Positions 27,169 through 34,874 of a DNA stretch of 64,000 nt are shown here, piece after piece (position 1 is the first letter of the stretch; each line of letters begins with the position of its first letter). The notes below the pieces were generated by a model. It was not told the origin of the DNA, ran no database searches, and worked only from the letters and a program-made list of their open reading frames with translations. A program made the translations under genes and the position numbers. Source of the stretch: DASQFQ01 sp963805525 (GTDB lineage Bacteria > Actinomycetota > Thermoleophilia > Solirubrobacterales > Solirubrobacteraceae); contig CAWDUT010000007.1 in assembly GCA_963805525.1 (NCBI GenBank), forward strand, positions 1,178,001-1,242,000, written 5' to 3'.

Positions 27169-28880
27169 CGAGCGACCTCCGGCCGCCCGTCGGCGGCAGA
27201 AGAGGTCGCTTCGCGGCCCGGCCGCTCGGCCGCAGCAGCTTGCCCTCCGCGGGTCGCCGCGCGCAGGAGCGCCGCCCCCTCTTCGGGGAGCAACGCGCAG
27301 CCGCCGAGGATGCGAGCGGTCTGCGTCGCGAAGTACCAGCCGCCGCCGAGCACCTCGGCGGTCGGGGCGTCGGCCACGGGCGCGCCGTCGCCGAGCAGCA
27401 CGGTCCGCTCGGCCCACAGCGCCGCGAACTCGGCGTCGTGGGTGGCGACGAGCACCGCGCTCCCCGCCGCCGCGAGCTCGCGCAGGTGCGCGGCGAGCGC
27501 GTCCTTGTGGCCGCGGTCCATGCCACGGGTCGGCTCGTCGAGGCAGACGACCGCGGCCGGCTCGCCCTGCAGCACGATCGCGAGCGCGAGCCGCTGGCGC
27601 TGGCCGCCGGAGAGGTCGCGCGGGTGGCGGTCCGCGAGCGAGGCGAGCCCGGCGGCCGCGAGCGCTTCGGAGGGCAGCTCCTCCCCCACCCGCTCGGCCA
27701 CCAGATAGTCGCCGGGGTTCTGCAGCAGCAGCGAGACGCGGCCGCCACGCTCGATCCGGCCGCGGGTCGGCGGCGTCAGCCCGGCGGCGAGCCGCAGCAG
27801 CGTCGACTTCCCCGCGCCGTTGCGCCCCATCAGCGCGACCCGCTCCCCGGGAGCGAGCGAGAGGTCGACGCCGCGCAGCACCGCCGGCCCGCGCGGGATC
27901 TCGAGCCAGACGCCGTCGAACGCGAGCGCCGAGAGGGCCTTCGGCCGGCGAAGGCGAGCCCGGAGGGAAGTCTTTCCGGCGGCGGCTCCCGCGAAGGCGG
28001 CCCCTCCCGGCGCGGCGAACCGAGGCCCGTCGGCGGCCGCCGGAACGGGCCCCTCCGCGGTCCCACCCAGCGCGCGGGCGCGCAGCGCTGCGCGGGCGTC
28101 CTTCACCGCGACCGGCGGCGGGGTGAGGCCTGCGGCGGCGAACAGGCGCGCGCCCGGGGTCTGCAGCGCGGGCGGTGCCTGCTCGAGGAAGCCGCGAGGG
28201 TCGGCGTCGATCGCGATCGCGCCCTCCTCCAGCGCGATCACGCGGTCGGCGGCGGCCAGGCAGCGCTCGAGCCGGTGCTCGGCGAGCACGACGGCGGTCC
28301 CCCACTCCTCGTTGACCCGGCGCAGCACGCCGAGCAGCTCGTCGCCGGCGACGGGGTCGAGCTGAGAGGTCGGCTCGTCGAGCAGGAGCAGCCGCGGCCG
28401 GCCCGCCAGGGCCGCGCCGAGCGCGACCCGCTGCAGCTCGCCGCCCGACAGCTCGTGCGTCGAGCGGTCGAGCAGCCCCGCGACGCCGAGCGCGAGCGCC
28501 GCCTCCTCCACCCCGCGCGCGACCGCCGCCGCGCCCCAGCCGCGGTTTTCGAGCGGGAACGCGAGCTCCGCGCGGACGGTGCCCATCACGACCTGCGTCT
28601 CCGGGTCCTGGAACAGCGAGCCCGCGACGGCGGACAACTCCGCCGGCCCGTGCTCGCGCGAGTCGAGCCCGCCCGCGACCAGCCGCCCGGCGAACTCGCC
28701 GCCGTGGAAGTGCGGCACGAGCCCCGCTGCCGCACGCAGCAGCGTCGACTTGCCCGATCCGGAGCCGCCCGCGAGCACGACGAACTCGCCGGGCTCGATC
28801 CGGAGCGAGATGTCCACGAGCGCCGGCCGCTCCACGCCGGGATACGAATAGGTGACGTGCTCGAGGACGAGCTCGCTCAT
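27165..28880 (-). CDS. energy-coupling factor ATPase, two ABC domains fused
   Basis: Cytoplasmic motor of the ECF transporter, 571 residues, equivalent to EcfA1 and EcfA2 in one chain. Domain 1 has Walker A GGSGSGKSTLL, LSGGELQRVALGAAL signature and LLLLDEPTSQLDP; domain 2 has GRNGAGKSTLL, LSGGQRQRLALAIVL and VVCLDEPTRGMD. Both sites look catalytically complete. An Ala-rich linker separates them at about residues 270-330. The start overlaps ecfT (ATGA) and the stop overlaps the S-component fusion (ATGA). Confidence 0.93.
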   Translation of the reverse strand: MSELVLEHVTYSYPGVERPALVDISLRIEPGEFVVLAGGSGSGKSTLLRAAAGLVPHFHGGEFAGRLVAGGLDSREHGPAELSAVAGSLFQDPETQVVMGTVRAELAFPLENRGWGAAAVARGVEEAALALGVAGLLDRSTHELSGGELQRVALGAALAGRPRLLLLDEPTSQLDPVAGDELLGVLRRVNEEWGTAVVLAEHRLERCLAAADRVIALEEGAIAIDADPRGFLEQAPPALQTPGARLFAAAGLTPPPVAVKDARAALRARALGGTAEGPVPAAADGPRFAAPGGAAFAGAAAGKTSLRARLRRPKALSALAFDGVWLEIPRGPAVLRGVDLSLAPGERVALMGRNGAGKSTLLRLAAGLTPPTRGRIERGGRVSLLLQNPGDYLVAERVGEELPSEALAAAGLASLADRHPRDLSGGQRQRLALAIVLQGEPAAVVCLDEPTRGMDRGHKDALAAHLRELAAAGSAVLVATHDAEFAALWAERTVLLGDGAPVADAPTAEVLGGGWYFATQTARILGGCALLPEEGAALLRAATRGGQAAAAERPGREATSSAADGRPEVAR

Positions 28881-29740
28881 CCGCCGATCCCCTTGCGGTC
28901 GGCGAAGGGGAGCAAGGCCACGACGCAGAGCGCGGCACACAGGGCGAGCTCGGAGCCACCAACCCGCACGACGAGCCGCGGGTACGCCGCGAAGGTCTCC
29001 CACCCGCCCAGCGCAGCCGCGGCGCCGAGCGCCACCAGCACGGCGGCGGAGACCACGAACGCGAGGTCGTGGCGCGACCACGGCCGCACCCGGCGGGCAG
29101 GGCGGCCGCTGCCGCCGTAGCCACGCACCTCGAGCGTGGCGGCGACGTCGACCGCCCGGTCGAGCGCCCCCGCCGTCACCGCCCGCGCCAGCGCGAGCCG
29201 CGACGCGGGCGGGCCCGGGCGGCAGCGCTGCGCGTCGCGGAAGCGCCGGGCGTCGCGAGCGAGGACCGGCACCATGCGGGTGGCCAGCGCGGCCGTCAGC
29301 GCCGACCGGAACGAGAGGCGCCGGAACGCGCGCAGAAGTTCGTCCGGGTCGACCGCCGCCGAGTGCAGCGCGAAGCACGCGATCACGATCAGCGCGCGCA
29401 GCGCCAGCACGCCGCCGTAGGCGGTCGCCTCGAGCGTCACGTCGATCTGCCCCAGCGGCGGCAGCTCGCCGAAGCGCGCGATCACGGTCAGCCCGTCTCG
29501 CACCACAAGCGCGTTGACCCCCGCGATCACGAGCGCGAACGGCAGCCCCCACAGCAGCGAGCGCGCCACCGGGCCGAGCACCTGCGCGCCCGCCGCCGCC
29601 AGCAGCACCGCGAGCAGCAGCGCCACGAGGATCAGCGGGTGCTCGAACGAGAGCGCCACGCCCGCGAGGACCACGCAGTACAGGGACCCGACGCCCGCCC
29701 GAGCCGCGTGGAGGGGCGACGAGCGCCGCCGGTACGTCAC
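28877..29740 (-). CDS. ecfT: energy-coupling factor transmembrane protein EcfT
   Basis: Membrane coupling subunit of the ECF transporter, 287 residues, with about six helices. The cytoplasmic coupling region contains ALATRMVPVLARDARRFRDA and VAATLEVRGYGG, the Ala-Arg-Gly-type motifs that contact the ATPases. GTG start overlaps the upstream lipoprotein gene (GTGA). With the fused ATPase and the S-component downstream it completes a dedicated (group I-like) ECF importer. Confidence 0.92.
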   Translation of the reverse strand: MTYRRRSSPLHAARAGVGSLYCVVLAGVALSFEHPLILVALLLAVLLAAAGAQVLGPVARSLLWGLPFALVIAGVNALVVRDGLTVIARFGELPPLGQIDVTLEATAYGGVLALRALIVIACFALHSAAVDPDELLRAFRRLSFRSALTAALATRMVPVLARDARRFRDAQRCRPGPPASRLALARAVTAGALDRAVDVAATLEVRGYGGSGRPARRVRPWSRHDLAFVVSAAVLVALGAAAALGGWETFAAYPRLVVRVGGSELALCAALCVVALLPFADRKGIGG

Positions 29741-30687
29741 GGCGTCTCCGTTATGTCGACCGGCAGCGGGACCGGCACGCCCTGGCCCTTCTGGACCGCG
29801 ACCGCGAAGTGGTCCTTCAGCCGCGACTCCACCAGCGCCGCCGCCGCCGAGGCGACGCCCACGGCGTCGGTGCCGGTGACCACCCACGTCGGCTTCTGGT
29901 CGAGGAACTGCGTCGCCGCCACGAGGCCGCCGCCGGCGCCGAGCGTCCGCACCGTCCGGCCCCGCGAGTCGAGCAGCGCGATCGTCTTGCCGTCCTTGCC
30001 CGGCCGCGCGAACACGCCCGAGACCTTCGGCCCCTGCTCGATCCGCGCGGCGGTCGGGTCGGCCTTGACCTCGGACCAGCGCCCGACCAGCAGCCGCAGC
30101 ACCTCAGGGCCGGCGCGCGTGCCGACCGTGCCGGTCCCGCCGACCACCGCGCCCGCGGCCTCGACCCGCTTGCGGACCTCGCGGCAGTCCTTCACCGCGT
30201 CGTCGGCGCAGTCGATCCGGATCGGGATCTTCTTGCCGCGGGCGGCCGAGGTGAACGGCTCCGGGAACGAGCCGACGACCGCCGGGATCCGCATCGCCTC
30301 GCCCCAGTCGTGGCGGTCCCACCACACGCGGTCGCCCGGCGAGAGCTTGCGCGACGCCGCGCCGGTGCCCGACTCGATCCCGTTGACGTAGAAGAACCAG
30401 TCGACCGGCCGCCCGTTCTGGCGACCGCCGCCGACCCCGTCGATCTCCTGCACGAAGCCGCCGCCGTAGCGCGTCTCGACCGTGAACTTGCGCTGCAGCT
30501 GGCGCATGACGGTCTCGCCGCCGGGGACCGTCTTACGGTCGGAGTGCCCCATCTCCTCGGCGCCGAAGTCGCGCGAGACCGTCAGCTCGGTCTTGCCGCC
30601 ACCCGAGGAGGAGGACGACGAGCCGCCCGAGCCCAGGCCGCAGCCGGCGACAACGAGGAGGAGAAGAAGCGGGAGCAGCCGTCTCAC
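29737..30687 (-). CDS. DUF4430-type lipoprotein (transcobalamin beta-domain-like)
   Basis: 316-residue predicted lipoprotein with lipobox LVVAGC near residue 15 and a Ser/Gly linker. Residues 35-135 match the DUF4430 pattern: an antiparallel sheet core with DWFFYVNGIESGTGAAS and LSPGDRVWWDRHDW. DUF4430 is the C-terminal beta-domain fold of animal transcobalamin and intrinsic factor. The rest (140-316) is a second alpha/beta domain of unknown role. Under the cobalamin riboswitch and coupled to ecfT, so most likely a surface cobalamin-capturing protein. GTG overlaps the upstream stop. Confidence 0.82.
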   Translation of the reverse strand: MRRLLPLLLLLVVAGCGLGSGGSSSSSSGGGKTELTVSRDFGAEEMGHSDRKTVPGGETVMRQLQRKFTVETRYGGGFVQEIDGVGGGRQNGRPVDWFFYVNGIESGTGAASRKLSPGDRVWWDRHDWGEAMRIPAVVGSFPEPFTSAARGKKIPIRIDCADDAVKDCREVRKRVEAAGAVVGGTGTVGTRAGPEVLRLLVGRWSEVKADPTAARIEQGPKVSGVFARPGKDGKTIALLDSRGRTVRTLGAGGGLVAATQFLDQKPTWVVTGTDAVGVASAAAALVESRLKDHFAVAVQKGQGVPVPLPVDITETP

Positions 30688-31388
30688 GCCACGGTCACCT
30701 TCCGCGGCCACGACCGCACCATGCCGTCGCGCTCGGCAGTCAGCCGATACGCGCCCGCCGCCGGAGCGACGACGTGAGCCACGCCGCTCGCATCCGTGAC
30801 CGCCGTCGCCGCCCCGAGCCGCACGGTCGCCCCCGCCACCGGCACGCCGTTCCCGTTGTCGTCGTAGCCGCGCACCGTCACCGCCAGCATGCCGCCGGCG
30901 CCGACCGACCCGGCCGACGACACCTCGAGCGTCCGCTGGCACGCCTCGCCGCCCGTCTGCGCACACCAGAACCACAGCACCCGCGCGCCGCGCTTCAACC
31001 GCCCGTGCCCGAACGGCCCGGACGGATCGGCCGCGCCCGTCGTCCCCGCCCGGCGCCCGACCTTGTAGACCCAGCCCGACGCGCCCTTCGCCCGCTCGCC
31101 CGCCACCGCGCGCACGTACAGCGAGCCGGCATCGCGAGCCGACCGCCCGCACGCGCCGTAGTCGCGCAACCGCACCTTCAATCGCGTGGCGGCGAGCACC
31201 GACAGAGGCGTCCGCCCCAGCGCGCAGCGCCGCCCGCCGACCCGCACCGACCGCGGCTTCAGGCGCACCGGCCCCGCCTCGCGCAGCACGCGCGTCTTCC
31301 CGACCACCATCAGCTGCACGCTCGCCGCCCCGGCCGGAGCCGGGACGGCGAGCGCGAAGACCGCGGCAGCCAACAGCAGCCGCCTCAT
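30684..31388 (-). CDS. exported protein of the B12 operon, DUF4430-like plus Ig-like region
   Basis: 234 residues with a signal peptide (MRRLLLAAAVFALAVPAPAG). Residues 90-140 (SGWVYKVGRRAGTTGAADPS, then LKRGARVLWFWC) repeat the W-x-Y-x-V ... G-x-x-V-x-W pattern of DUF4430. The C-terminal 75 residues (GMLAVTVRGYDDNGNGVPVA, then GATVRL and PAAGAYRLTAERDG) are a carboxypeptidase-regulatory-like beta-sandwich. Four cysteines may form disulfides outside the cell. Overlaps both neighbours, so it is co-expressed with the transporter. Ligand binding is inferred from context. Confidence 0.75.
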   Translation of the reverse strand: MRRLLLAAAVFALAVPAPAGAASVQLMVVGKTRVLREAGPVRLKPRSVRVGGRRCALGRTPLSVLAATRLKVRLRDYGACGRSARDAGSLYVRAVAGERAKGASGWVYKVGRRAGTTGAADPSGPFGHGRLKRGARVLWFWCAQTGGEACQRTLEVSSAGSVGAGGMLAVTVRGYDDNGNGVPVAGATVRLGAATAVTDASGVAHVVAPAAGAYRLTAERDGMVRSWPRKVTVA

Positions 31389-32500
31389 CAGCGCACCCGG
31401 AACCCGACGCGCTTGATCGGGCCGCGGTTCAGCACGCCGTCGATCCCGTAGGCCTCGAGCCGGTAGCGCCCGCGCCCGAGCCGCTTCGGCAGCAGGTACG
31501 ACCAGTCATCGCGATCGCCGATCTTGAAGAAGGCGCCGTGCCAGCACAGGTGGGTCTTGCGGAACCGCTCGCGACCGCCCGAGAAGAACGAGCACTTCTT
31601 GCCGTCCTTGCGCAGCAGGCGGATCTTCACCGCGGACAGGCCCGACGGATCCGAGGCCACCTTGCCGCGCAGCGTCCGCGGCGCCTTCTTGCGCGAGAAG
31701 ACCTTGCCGTTCTTGATGCCCAGCGTCGTCGCCGGCCCCTTGGTGTCGGCCGCGCCCGGCGAGCCCGGCGGCGGCGTCGTGCCGCAGTTCACGCACACCG
31801 GCTCGGTCGCCGAGCGCACGAAGCCGTCCTTCGCCGCGCGCACGCCGGCCACACCCTGCGTGTCCACTCGCACGTGCGCGATGCCGTCGGCGCCCGCGGT
31901 GAACAGATGGCCGCCCGCGTTCACCGCCGCGCCCGCGGCCGGCGCGATCGTCGTCGTCGCGTTGAACGCCGAGTCGAACGTCACGCCGTACTGCACCACG
32001 CGCACGCCGAAGACCTGGCCCTGCGCCGCCGTGGTGGGGATCCCGGCGATCCGCAGCGGCGTCGGCTCCTTCGCGCATCCGAAGCAGCTCGGGAAGAAGA
32101 GGACGTCGTCGCCGTCCTGCACCGGGGTCCCGCACCCGCCGGTGCTCGAGAACTTGTAGTTGAGCCAGAACGACCAGTAGGTGCCGGACGTGTCGCCGGC
32201 CTCGGACTTGTGCGTCTCACCGCGGATGGTCTGGATCTCGTAGTCGCCGAAGGACGCCCAGCGCCCCGCCCAGTTGCCGCCCGTCGCCGCCTCGAGCGCC
32301 CCGGTGGCGCTGTTGCGCGCGCACTGGTGCGACGGGCTGCCGTCCTTGGTGAAGGTGCCGGTCGTCGTCGACGTCGCGGTCCGCGGCAGCAGCGTGTCCG
32401 GCGTCCCTTCGACCCGCACCACGACGTTCGCGCCGAGCGCCACGGGCGCCGCGACGAGCACGACGAGACCGGCCGCCAGGCCGGCGATGAGCTTGTGCAT
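31388..32500 (-). CDS. exported protein, first gene of the B12-riboswitch operon
   Basis: 370-residue exported protein with a signal peptide (MHKLIAGLAAGLVVLVAAPV, cleavage after LGA). Residues 20-150 are beta-rich, with YWSFWLNYKFSSTGGCGTPV and DGDDVLFFPSCFGC, a DUF4430-like layout with extra cysteines. A Pro/Gly linker with CVNCGTTPPPGSPG follows, then an Ig-like end domain (KVASDPSGLSAVKIRLLRKD). ATG 32500 lies 52 nt after the B12 box of the riboswitch; no strong ribosome site is visible. Probably a cobalamin-binding surface protein, by context only. Confidence 0.75.
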   Translation of the reverse strand: MHKLIAGLAAGLVVLVAAPVALGANVVVRVEGTPDTLLPRTATSTTTGTFTKDGSPSHQCARNSATGALEAATGGNWAGRWASFGDYEIQTIRGETHKSEAGDTSGTYWSFWLNYKFSSTGGCGTPVQDGDDVLFFPSCFGCAKEPTPLRIAGIPTTAAQGQVFGVRVVQYGVTFDSAFNATTTIAPAAGAAVNAGGHLFTAGADGIAHVRVDTQGVAGVRAAKDGFVRSATEPVCVNCGTTPPPGSPGAADTKGPATTLGIKNGKVFSRKKAPRTLRGKVASDPSGLSAVKIRLLRKDGKKCSFFSGGRERFRKTHLCWHGAFFKIGDRDDWSYLLPKRLGRGRYRLEAYGIDGVLNRGPIKRVGFRVR

Positions 32501-32539
32501 GGAGATGAGCCACCCCTTTCCACGAGGGTTTCCGGCTTT

Positions 32540-32705
32540 GTGGTCGGAGGGAGGTCTCCTGGCTTCCGGGCCCGACCGATCCGCGCCTTCCCGGACGCAC
32601 GTGGCGTCCAGTGGCTGCGGCTTTACGCCGCTTGCGTTCGGCATCCCCGGTCACAGTGGCGGGTCCGCGCCGGTCTCTCACCGGCTTCCCTGATCCACCG
32701 ACCTT
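32540..32705 (-). promoter_or_regulatory. cobalamin (B12) riboswitch
   Basis: Read on the minus strand, conserved parts appear in order: GGGAAGCCGGTGAGA near 32688-32698, GCGGACCCGCCACTGTGAC, GCCACTGG, GGGAAGGCG, and the B12 box GGAAGCCAGGAGACC at 32553-32567. This is the adenosylcobalamin riboswitch pattern. It controls the operon of three exported proteins and the ECF transporter, and is the main reason for calling that transporter a cobalamin importer. The divergent adenosyltransferase is not under it. Confidence 0.92.
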
Positions 32706-32737
32706 GTCGGGCGGGATGTTACCGTCCGCCGGGCGTC

Positions 32738-33286
32738 ATGACCGTGAATCTCACACGCATCTACACCCGCCTCGGCGACGACGGCGAGACCCACCTGGGC
32801 GACATGAGCCGGGTGCCCAAGACGCACCCGCGGATCGAGGCCTACGGCACCGTCGACGAGCTCAACGCGCTGCTCGGCGTCGCCCTCACGGTCCCCGACA
32901 TGCCCTACGCCGACTGGCTCCGCCGGGTCCAGAACGACCTCTTCGACGTCGGCGCCGACATCTCCGTCCCCCACGGGGGCGACCGCGAGCGGCTTCGCCT
33001 CGTGCCCGAGCAGACCGAGTGGCTCGAGCACGCCTGCGACGAGGTCAACGCCACGCTCGAGCCGCTGAAGTCGTTCGTCCTCCCCGGCGGCACGCCCGCT
33101 GCCGCGCACCTGCACGTCTGCCGCACGGTCTGCCGCCGCGCCGAGCGCCGCACGATCGACTGCGGCGACGACGTCAACCGCGAGTGCGTGCGCTACCTCA
33201 ACCGCCTCTCGGACCTCCTCTTCATCCTCTCGCGCGGCGCCAACGGCGGCAGCGAGCCGCTGTGGGAGCCCGGGAAGTACCGGTGA
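32738..33286 (+). CDS. PduO-type ATP:cob(I)alamin adenosyltransferase
   Basis: Transfers the adenosyl group from ATP to cob(I)alamin; cytoplasmic trimer of four-helix bundles, 182 residues. N-terminal TRIYTRLGDDGETHLGD is the ATP-binding signature (T-x-x-G-D-x-G), followed by KTHPRIEAYGTVDELNALLG. Further family motifs are VLPGGTPAAAHLHVCRTVCR and RYLNRLSDLLFILSR, with RxxxR residues that bind ATP. Divergent from the B12 uptake operon, so imported cobalamin would be converted to coenzyme form here. ATG 32738. Confidence 0.94.
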   Translation: MTVNLTRIYTRLGDDGETHLGDMSRVPKTHPRIEAYGTVDELNALLGVALTVPDMPYADWLRRVQNDLFDVGADISVPHGGDRERLRLVPEQTEWLEHACDEVNATLEPLKSFVLPGGTPAAAHLHVCRTVCRRAERRTIDCGDDVNRECVRYLNRLSDLLFILSRGANGGSEPLWEPGKYR

Positions 33287-33879
33287 GCATGTACCGCGCG
33301 GAGCACCGCGCGCTGCGCGAGCTCCACGCCACCGGGCGCCAGCTCGCCGGCCACTGGTGGCGGCTCGGCGACCGTCTCGGCGAACCGCCCGCCCGTGCGC
33401 TGCAGGACGGCGCCGCCGTCGCCCGCGCGATGGTCACCGAGCTGGCGAAGCAGACCGCCGAGCGCGGCCTTCACGGCTTCCCCGCCGCACAGACCGTCGG
33501 CTCCCGGCTGGCCGGGCTGCGCAACACCGCCGGCGACCTCGTGCTCGAGCGCAACCAGGCGCTGCGGCTCGCGGTGCTCGACGCCGAGCACGTCGCCACG
33601 CTGCTCGAGTACCTCGCGGCGCTCGCCGACAAGCGCGGGGACGAGCCGCTCGCCGCCTTCCATCACCACTGGCGCGACGAGATCGCCGCGGCGCGAGACG
33701 CCGTCCGCCACGCCGCGGTCGCGCTCGCCGACGACCCCGACGACGCGATCCGCCCCGCCGAGAGCTCGCTCCTCGGGCGCGCCGGCCACGGCGCCGCCAC
33801 CGCGCTCGGCACCGTCGGCGAGGCGATCGACGGCTCGCCGGTCGGCAAGGCCGCGCGCAAGGTCACCCGGAATCAGTGA
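33283..33879 (+). CDS. hypothetical helical protein downstream of the adenosyltransferase
   Basis: About 198 residues, almost entirely alpha-helical and rich in Ala, Arg and Leu; I do not recognise a family. There is no signal peptide or clear membrane helix. It includes a His-rich patch (AAFHHHWRDE). GTG 33283 overlaps the adenosyltransferase TGA (GTGA), so translation is likely coupled; ATG 33289 is an alternative 2 codons later. The C-terminus is Gly/Ala-rich (GRAGHGAATALGTVGEA). It may serve cobalamin metabolism by position alone. Confidence 0.65.
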   Translation: MSMYRAEHRALRELHATGRQLAGHWWRLGDRLGEPPARALQDGAAVARAMVTELAKQTAERGLHGFPAAQTVGSRLAGLRNTAGDLVLERNQALRLAVLDAEHVATLLEYLAALADKRGDEPLAAFHHHWRDEIAAARDAVRHAAVALADDPDDAIRPAESSLLGRAGHGAATALGTVGEAIDGSPVGKAARKVTRNQ

Positions 33880-34280
33880 TGGAGGTGGACGCGGACCTCG
33901 TCCACGGGCGGGGGCGCGGCCATCAGCTGCCAGCCGCGGACGACGAGCTCGTAGATCGCGTCGCGCTCGCGTAGGACGATCCGCGGGCGCCCGCCGTCCT
34001 CGATGATCGTGCCGAGCGGCGCGTCCGACAGCGGCCACGCCCCGTACTTCTCGGCCAGGCGCTCGCTCGCGCGGTGGACGTCGACGTGCCGCACGCCGCG
34101 GGCCAGCAGCTCCGCGACCACGGTCGCCTCATTGATGTCCTCGATCGAGTAGACGCGCGGCTCGCCCTCCGACTGCGAGGAGCGGATGAGCCCGCGGCGC
34201 GCCCACTGGCCGACCGTGTTGCCGGTCACGCCCGCGAGCTCGCCCACCTCGCCGGCCAGGAAGCGCCCGTGCGGTCTCAT
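33873..34280 (-). CDS. MerR-like helix-turn-helix protein with DUF433-like tail
   Basis: 135 residues. The N-terminal winged-helix segment is FLAGEVGELAGVTGNTVGQW followed by ARRGLIRSS, as in MerR family DNA-binding domains but with a short wing. The tail (LLARGVRHVDVHRASERLAE onward) looks like DUF433/antitoxin-type proteins rather than a MerR effector domain. ATG 34278-34280 lies next to the divergent sigma-28-like promoter of lemA, so it may regulate that gene. Its end overlaps the convergent hypothetical gene by 7 nt. Confidence 0.75.
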   Translation of the reverse strand: MRPHGRFLAGEVGELAGVTGNTVGQWARRGLIRSSQSEGEPRVYSIEDINEATVVAELLARGVRHVDVHRASERLAEKYGAWPLSDAPLGTIIEDGGRPRIVLRERDAIYELVVRGWQLMAAPPPVDEVRVHLHH

Positions 34281-34287
34281 CGAAACG

Positions 34288-34315
34288 TGAAGGTATGCCA
34301 GGCGTCGGCCGATAA
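34288..34315 (+). promoter_or_regulatory. sigma-28 (FliA)-like promoter of lemA
   Basis: TGAAGGT at 34288-34294 and a perfect GCCGATAA at 34308-34315 (spacing one base longer than at 8628). The -10 ends 7 nt before the lemA ATG at 34323, so the predicted mRNA starts at or within a base of the start codon and would be leaderless. Confidence 0.5.
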
Positions 34316-34322
34316 GTGCCAC

Positions 34323-34874
34323 ATGACCGCTCTCTACGTCGTCGTCGGCCTCGCCGTGCTCACCGGGCTGTGGGTCGTCGTCACCAACAACTCCTTCATC
34401 AAGTCCCGCAACAAGGTCGACGAGGCCTGGAGCGGGATCGACGTCCAGCTCAAGCGGCGCCACGACCTCGTGCCCAACCTGGTCGAGACCGTCAAGGGCT
34501 ACGCCGCGCACGAGAGCGCGACGCTCGCCGCCGTCACGCACGCCCGCTCCGCCGCCATGTCGGCAGGCTCCGGCCCGGACCGCGCCGCGGCCGAGGAGCT
34601 GCTCGGCTCCGCGCTGCAGGGCGTCCGCGTGGTCGCCGAGCAGTACCCCGAGCTGCGCGCCGCCCAGAGTTACCAGCAGCTGATGGCCGAGCTGTCCGAG
34701 CTCGAGGACCAGATCCAGGCCGCGCGCCGGATCTTCAACGCCAACGTCAACGCGTACAACACCCGCATCCAGCTGTTCCCCAACTCGATCGTGGCGGGCA
34801 GCAAGTTCACCCCGCGCGAGCTGTTCCAGCTCGACTCGCCCGCCGAGCGCGCGGTCCCCGCCGTCGCGTTCTGA
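34323..34874 (+). CDS. lemA: LemA family protein
   Basis: 183-residue membrane-anchored protein: one N-terminal helix (residues 3-22), then the LemA three-helix bundle. The family stretch NKVDEAWSGIDVQLKRRHDL followed by VPNLVETVKGYA is unmistakable, as are FNANVNAYNTRIQLFPNSIV and the FxxR-type end. The biochemical role of LemA is not established. Predicted to be leaderless from a sigma-28-like promoter. Overlaps the next gene by one base (TGATG), forming a two-gene unit. Confidence 0.92.
   Translation: MTALYVVVGLAVLTGLWVVVTNNSFIKSRNKVDEAWSGIDVQLKRRHDLVPNLVETVKGYAAHESATLAAVTHARSAAMSAGSGPDRAAAEELLGSALQGVRVVAEQYPELRAAQSYQQLMAELSELEDQIQAARRIFNANVNAYNTRIQLFPNSIVAGSKFTPRELFQLDSPAERAVPAVAF

Noticed and set aside
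32501..32737. Open frames across the gap between the B12 operon and the adenosyltransferase
   Set aside because: Sequence is accounted for by the cobalamin riboswitch, whose conserved segments override the shadow frames.
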